DNA from: Candidatus Acidiferrum typicum
GTDB taxonomy: Bacteria > Acidobacteriota > Terriglobia > Acidiferrales > UBA7541
NCBI GenBank assembly: GCA_002478115.1
Contig: DLMH01000081.1
Location: 46,386-110,385, forward strand
Direction: 5' to 3'
DNA: 64,000 nt
How positions within the stretch are numbered: the first letter of the stretch is position 1; each line of letters opens with the position of its first letter. Positions 61,463 to 64,000 of the stretch are shown here, in pieces. Both the position numbers and the translations under genes were made by a program. The notes beneath the pieces are model-generated. The model ran no database searches, was not told where the DNA came from, and saw only the letters and a program-made list of their open reading frames with translations.

Positions 61463-62626
61463 CTACATAATTCGTGTACTTCCGAGCCTCTCGGGTTGCA
61501 CAGTAGTTGCACACTTCGTTTCCAGGGTCCTCATCGCATTCGCCGCGTCCACACTCACCGTCTTCACGTAGATGTTCATCGTCGTGCTGACATTTGCGTG
61601 CCGCAGAATTTGCTGAATCACCTTGTCGGAAACTCCGAGTCTGTGCAGATTGGTCGCAAGCCCGCGCCGGAATGCGTGCCAGCCATGCCAAGCGAGATTC
61701 GCTTTTTCGAGTGCTGGCCGGATCACATCCACTGCGAGCGCTTCGAGATTCATCGGCTTCCCGAGTTCATTCGAAAAAATGAACCCATTGCGTGGCCTGC
61801 CACACCTTTCCCAGTGCTGGTCGAGAAGAAGTTTCAGTTGGGCGATGACCGGGATGGCGCCCTTGCTTTTCGGGCGCTTCGGTTCGTCCACGTGGCTCCG
61901 CCAGACGGATTTTTCAACTCGAATTTCGGAGCCGTCGTAGTTCTGCCAAGTGAATCCTCTGATCTCTCCCTTGCGCGCGCCGGTGAAGGCCGCCGTGGCG
62001 ACCACTGTCGCGGTCGGCTCGGGAAGAATGGCCAACATCTGGGCTTCTTCCTCGAGCGAGTACGCGTAGGTTTCTCCGGCTGGCCGCGCTTTAGGAATCT
62101 CGACATCATGCATCGGGTTAGGGTTCTCCAACACGCCCTGGCGACGCGCGTAACGGAACGCCCCGCTCAGGAAGTGTTTTATGTGGCCTAACGTTGTCCG
62201 GCTGAGGTTCTCCCGGCGAGCGATATCCTTCAACAGTTGCTCGGCATCGAAAGTCCTCACCTCGCGCAACGCCACGTCTCCATTCGGCTGCACATATCGC
62301 AGCCAAATGTTTTTGTATCCGCAATACGTGGATCGGCGCTTTTGCTCCTCTACATATGGCAGATAGCAGTCCTCGATGAATCGATTGAGGCTCATCGTAC
62401 TTTCTGGCCTGATTTCGCCGCGATTGACTGACCGGATGAATTCCTCGGCCAACTCTCCCACGGCGCTTCTGGTTCGATATTGGCCTGAGGCTTCCGCAAG
62501 CTTGTGGCATTTCTGGATACGTTGAACCGAACCGTTCTCCAGCTGCACATCCTCGCGGTAGCGGACATACCAATTCGGGCCTTTCTTGAATACATATCCT
62601 GCTTGGTGGTGGCGGGTTCTTGCCAT
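61463..62626 (-). CDS. int: Tyrosine recombinase / phage-type integrase
   Basis: 387 residues. The N-terminal Arm/core-binding region (RTRHHQAGYVFKKGPNWYVRYRE) is followed by a SAM-like domain. The catalytic region has Arg in GARKGEIRGFTW, HAFRRGLATNLHRLG (His-x-x-Arg), RHANVSTTMNIY with the nucleophile Tyr. These are the residues of active integrases. It lies at the 3' end of tRNA-Ser and is followed by an excisionase-like gene, typical of integrated islands. Confidence 0.94.
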   Translation of the reverse strand: MARTRHHQAGYVFKKGPNWYVRYREDVQLENGSVQRIQKCHKLAEASGQYRTRSAVGELAEEFIRSVNRGEIRPESTMSLNRFIEDCYLPYVEEQKRRSTYCGYKNIWLRYVQPNGDVALREVRTFDAEQLLKDIARRENLSRTTLGHIKHFLSGAFRYARRQGVLENPNPMHDVEIPKARPAGETYAYSLEEEAQMLAILPEPTATVVATAAFTGARKGEIRGFTWQNYDGSEIRVEKSVWRSHVDEPKRPKSKGAIPVIAQLKLLLDQHWERCGRPRNGFIFSNELGKPMNLEALAVDVIRPALEKANLAWHGWHAFRRGLATNLHRLGVSDKVIQQILRHANVSTTMNIYVKTVSVDAANAMRTLETKCATTVQPERLGSTRIM

Positions 62627-62635
62627 ATTCCTCCT

Positions 62636-62989
62636 TTAACGAACCCGTTCCACACGCCTGTTGTTCCCCACCACTATACGACGGCGTATCCACAGTTCAA
62701 GCGCGGGACTGCCCCAAAGAAAGCGAACGTATTTGCCGAAATTCACGTGCGGAAGAGGGTCTTGAGACCTGGCGCGAACCTGATCCCGAATCCAGGAGGT
62801 GGGAACCGCGAGGCGACGGCTCAGTTCTCGACTGTCAATGAATTCGTACCGAGTCGGACCTGGTTCATCCGGTGATGATGAACCTCCCGGTGAAGGTGCT
62901 CCGCCTCGAGTCTGGCCACGCGGATGTGGGGAAGTGTCACCGGGGCTCCCGAGGGCTTGGATGTCGATGGTTCGATCATTGTTTGGCAT
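62636..62989 (-). CDS. Excisionase-like / MerR-type small DNA-binding protein
   Basis: 117 residues. A Pro/Gly/Ser-rich N-terminus is followed by FIDSRELSRRLAVPTSWIRD, VRARSQDPLPHVNFGKYVRF and a closing basic helix. This is the HTH_17/AlpA-type winged helix of excisionases and plasmid or phage regulators. It is 10 nt upstream of the integrase gene, so the two are coexpressed. It may direct excision or repress the element. Confidence 0.82.
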   Translation of the reverse strand: MPNNDRTIDIQALGSPGDTSPHPRGQTRGGAPSPGGSSSPDEPGPTRYEFIDSRELSRRLAVPTSWIRDQVRARSQDPLPHVNFGKYVRFLWGSPALELWIRRRIVVGNNRRVERVR

Positions 62990-63054
62990 TGGATCTCCGG
63001 TCAGTCAACAGACTTGAAGATGACACCGGCCTCGCGATGAATCTCAAACTTAGG

Positions 63055-63945
63055 TTATTGAGTCCGATTGGGACCGCCTTGCTCGTCTGATCGGGTGCTT
63101 GATCCGAGTTCAGTTTGGGCTTTGGTGACAGTGCGGCGTGCGTAGTCCGAGGGATCGTGTTTTTCGCCAGCGCGAAAGTCGGCGATCCGGCGTATGACTT
63201 CCTCGGGATCGTCACCCCTGGCGAGGGCGCGTTTCGCATAGGCCCAGTCATGTTCCGACTGGCTCATCTGCCGTGGCCCAGTCGAGGCTAATGTCGGCGC
63301 CTGGCGGTGTGGCCTGAAGTCGGTTTCGATGAGCTCGGTTCGGAGCCGGAAGTCCTGGGGATGATAGACACGGTCGGCATGCTTTACCGCTTGCACGAGA
63401 AACTCCGCATCGTATTTCCGGTTCAGGAAGCCCGGAAGGCGCAATACGCGGGTCGAGTCGGTTGCCGCGGGATCGCCCCCGAACTTGCGCACCATGGCCC
63501 GCTGCAGGCACTCCGCTTGTTCTTGTGAAATATTGTCGACTCGCCAGACCACCTGAAACTTATCCGGCGACGTGTTGATCGTGTAGTTCCGGGGAGGAAC
63601 CAGATTCGACTGTTGAATCTTGGCCAGAGCTGCCGGGCCATCGTGATCGATGTCCATATAGAGATGACGGATGGTCTGGATGTCGTCCTTGGTGCGGGTG
63701 CGGGCTTCTGGTTTTAGGGTGTTCATCCCGGTATAGATGTCGCAGGCTTCTTTCTCATTCTTGTAGCGCAGCCAATCCTGAAAGGAAGGCTCGGCGATCT
63801 TGCCAGAGGTTGTAATGCGTTGCACCGTTTCGCCCCGCCTGCGATTGCGCACCAGGACAGCGAGACGGTCGGACCGCTGAAAGTTCGTGAGGAGGTATTC
63901 GGTGGTGGAGATGTTCTTGTTGCTTTCTTTTTCTCCGGTCGTCAT
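63055..63945 (-). CDS. RepB-family primase-like protein
   Basis: 296 residues. The core (about 90-180: HLYMDIDHDGPAALAKI, NTSPDKFQVVWRVD, DSTRVLRLPGFLNRKY) matches the RepB_primase (PF16793-type) or archaeo-eukaryotic primase-like fold with the DxD pair. The C-terminus (SEHDWAYAKRALARGDDPEE) is a helical tail typical of phage or ICE primases. It probably helps replication of the integrated element. Its start overlaps the previous gene's stop (ATGA). Confidence 0.85.
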   Translation of the reverse strand: MTTGEKESNKNISTTEYLLTNFQRSDRLAVLVRNRRRGETVQRITTSGKIAEPSFQDWLRYKNEKEACDIYTGMNTLKPEARTRTKDDIQTIRHLYMDIDHDGPAALAKIQQSNLVPPRNYTINTSPDKFQVVWRVDNISQEQAECLQRAMVRKFGGDPAATDSTRVLRLPGFLNRKYDAEFLVQAVKHADRVYHPQDFRLRTELIETDFRPHRQAPTLASTGPRQMSQSEHDWAYAKRALARGDDPEEVIRRIADFRAGEKHDPSDYARRTVTKAQTELGSSTRSDEQGGPNRTQ

Positions 63946-63998
63946 GGATGCGCCTCCTGCCTTTGGTAGATCGCGCAGTAGTCGAAGAGATCGGCATC
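63942..63998 (-). CDS. Partial CDS, 3' end only (18 residues)
   Basis: The frame DADLFDYCAIYQRQEAHP ends at a TGA that overlaps the primase start as ATGA. The gene begins beyond the right edge. Too short to identify; its coupling suggests another gene of the integrated element. Confidence 0.5.
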   Translation of the reverse strand, partial: DADLFDYCAIYQRQEAHP

Positions 63999-64000
63999 GG

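Overview
The window looks like a chromosomal segment of a GC-rich soil or wetland bacterium, most likely an acidobacterium. The clues are the single argR-led arginine operon, the paired carboxypeptidase-regulatory-like secreted proteins, the sigma / anti-sigma / DUF4097 trio, the Omp85-SurA-TamB operon and the gene style in general. This assignment is inference from gene content; no 16S rRNA gene is present.

Bases 1-39,500 are mostly housekeeping and cell-envelope genes. A lipoyl synthase, an L13e-like small protein and an RRM RNA-binding protein come first. They are followed on the minus strand by argR-argC-argB-argF-argG-argH-argJ, with an ARG box in front of argR. On the plus strand lie a Cys/Met PLP enzyme, a translationally coupled Omp85-SurA-TamB outer-membrane assembly operon, pcm and a family-2 glycosyltransferase. 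A small regulator module follows, with a leaderless membrane-protein gene, a winged-helix regulator, two matching palindromic operators and a cis-prenyltransferase. Then come an ECF sigma / anti-sigma / DUF4097 operon, a Nudix hydrolase, a LysW-like acidic zinc protein, secreted proteins, a lipid kinase, tRNA-Met, small membrane proteins, an RDD protein, a MacA-like adaptor with its ATPase, and a DnaK lacking the usual acidic tail.

Bases 39,480-59,943 form a 20-kb, all-minus-strand gas-vesicle cluster, the most interesting part of the window. It holds gvpA, a GvpC-like coiled-coil protein ending in a winged helix, two gvpN, gvpH (Hsp20), gvpG, four GvpL/F proteins, gvpO, a GvpJ-type protein and a GvpJ-GvpK fusion. 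Unusual chaperone parts are built in: one GvpL/F carries a C-terminal J domain with HPD, a separate protein carries a DnaJ-type cysteine-rich domain, a Cdc48/VAT-like double AAA+ ATPase sits mid-cluster, and dnaK lies just beyond its end. The upstream end encodes a PAS histidine kinase, an NtrC-type regulator, two single-domain receivers and, internally, a second NtrC-like activator whose receiver has lost its phospho-acceptor Asp. Four -24/-12 (sigma-54) promoter-like sequences precede gvp transcription units. Buoyancy therefore appears to be controlled by a two-component / sigma-54 switch, and the products to be folded by a dedicated chaperone set.

Bases 59,944-61,312 hold no convincing gene. 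At 61,313 a tRNA-Ser(GCT) is followed by a tyrosine integrase, an excisionase-like protein and a RepB-type primase-like protein: the left edge of an integrated element that runs off the window.
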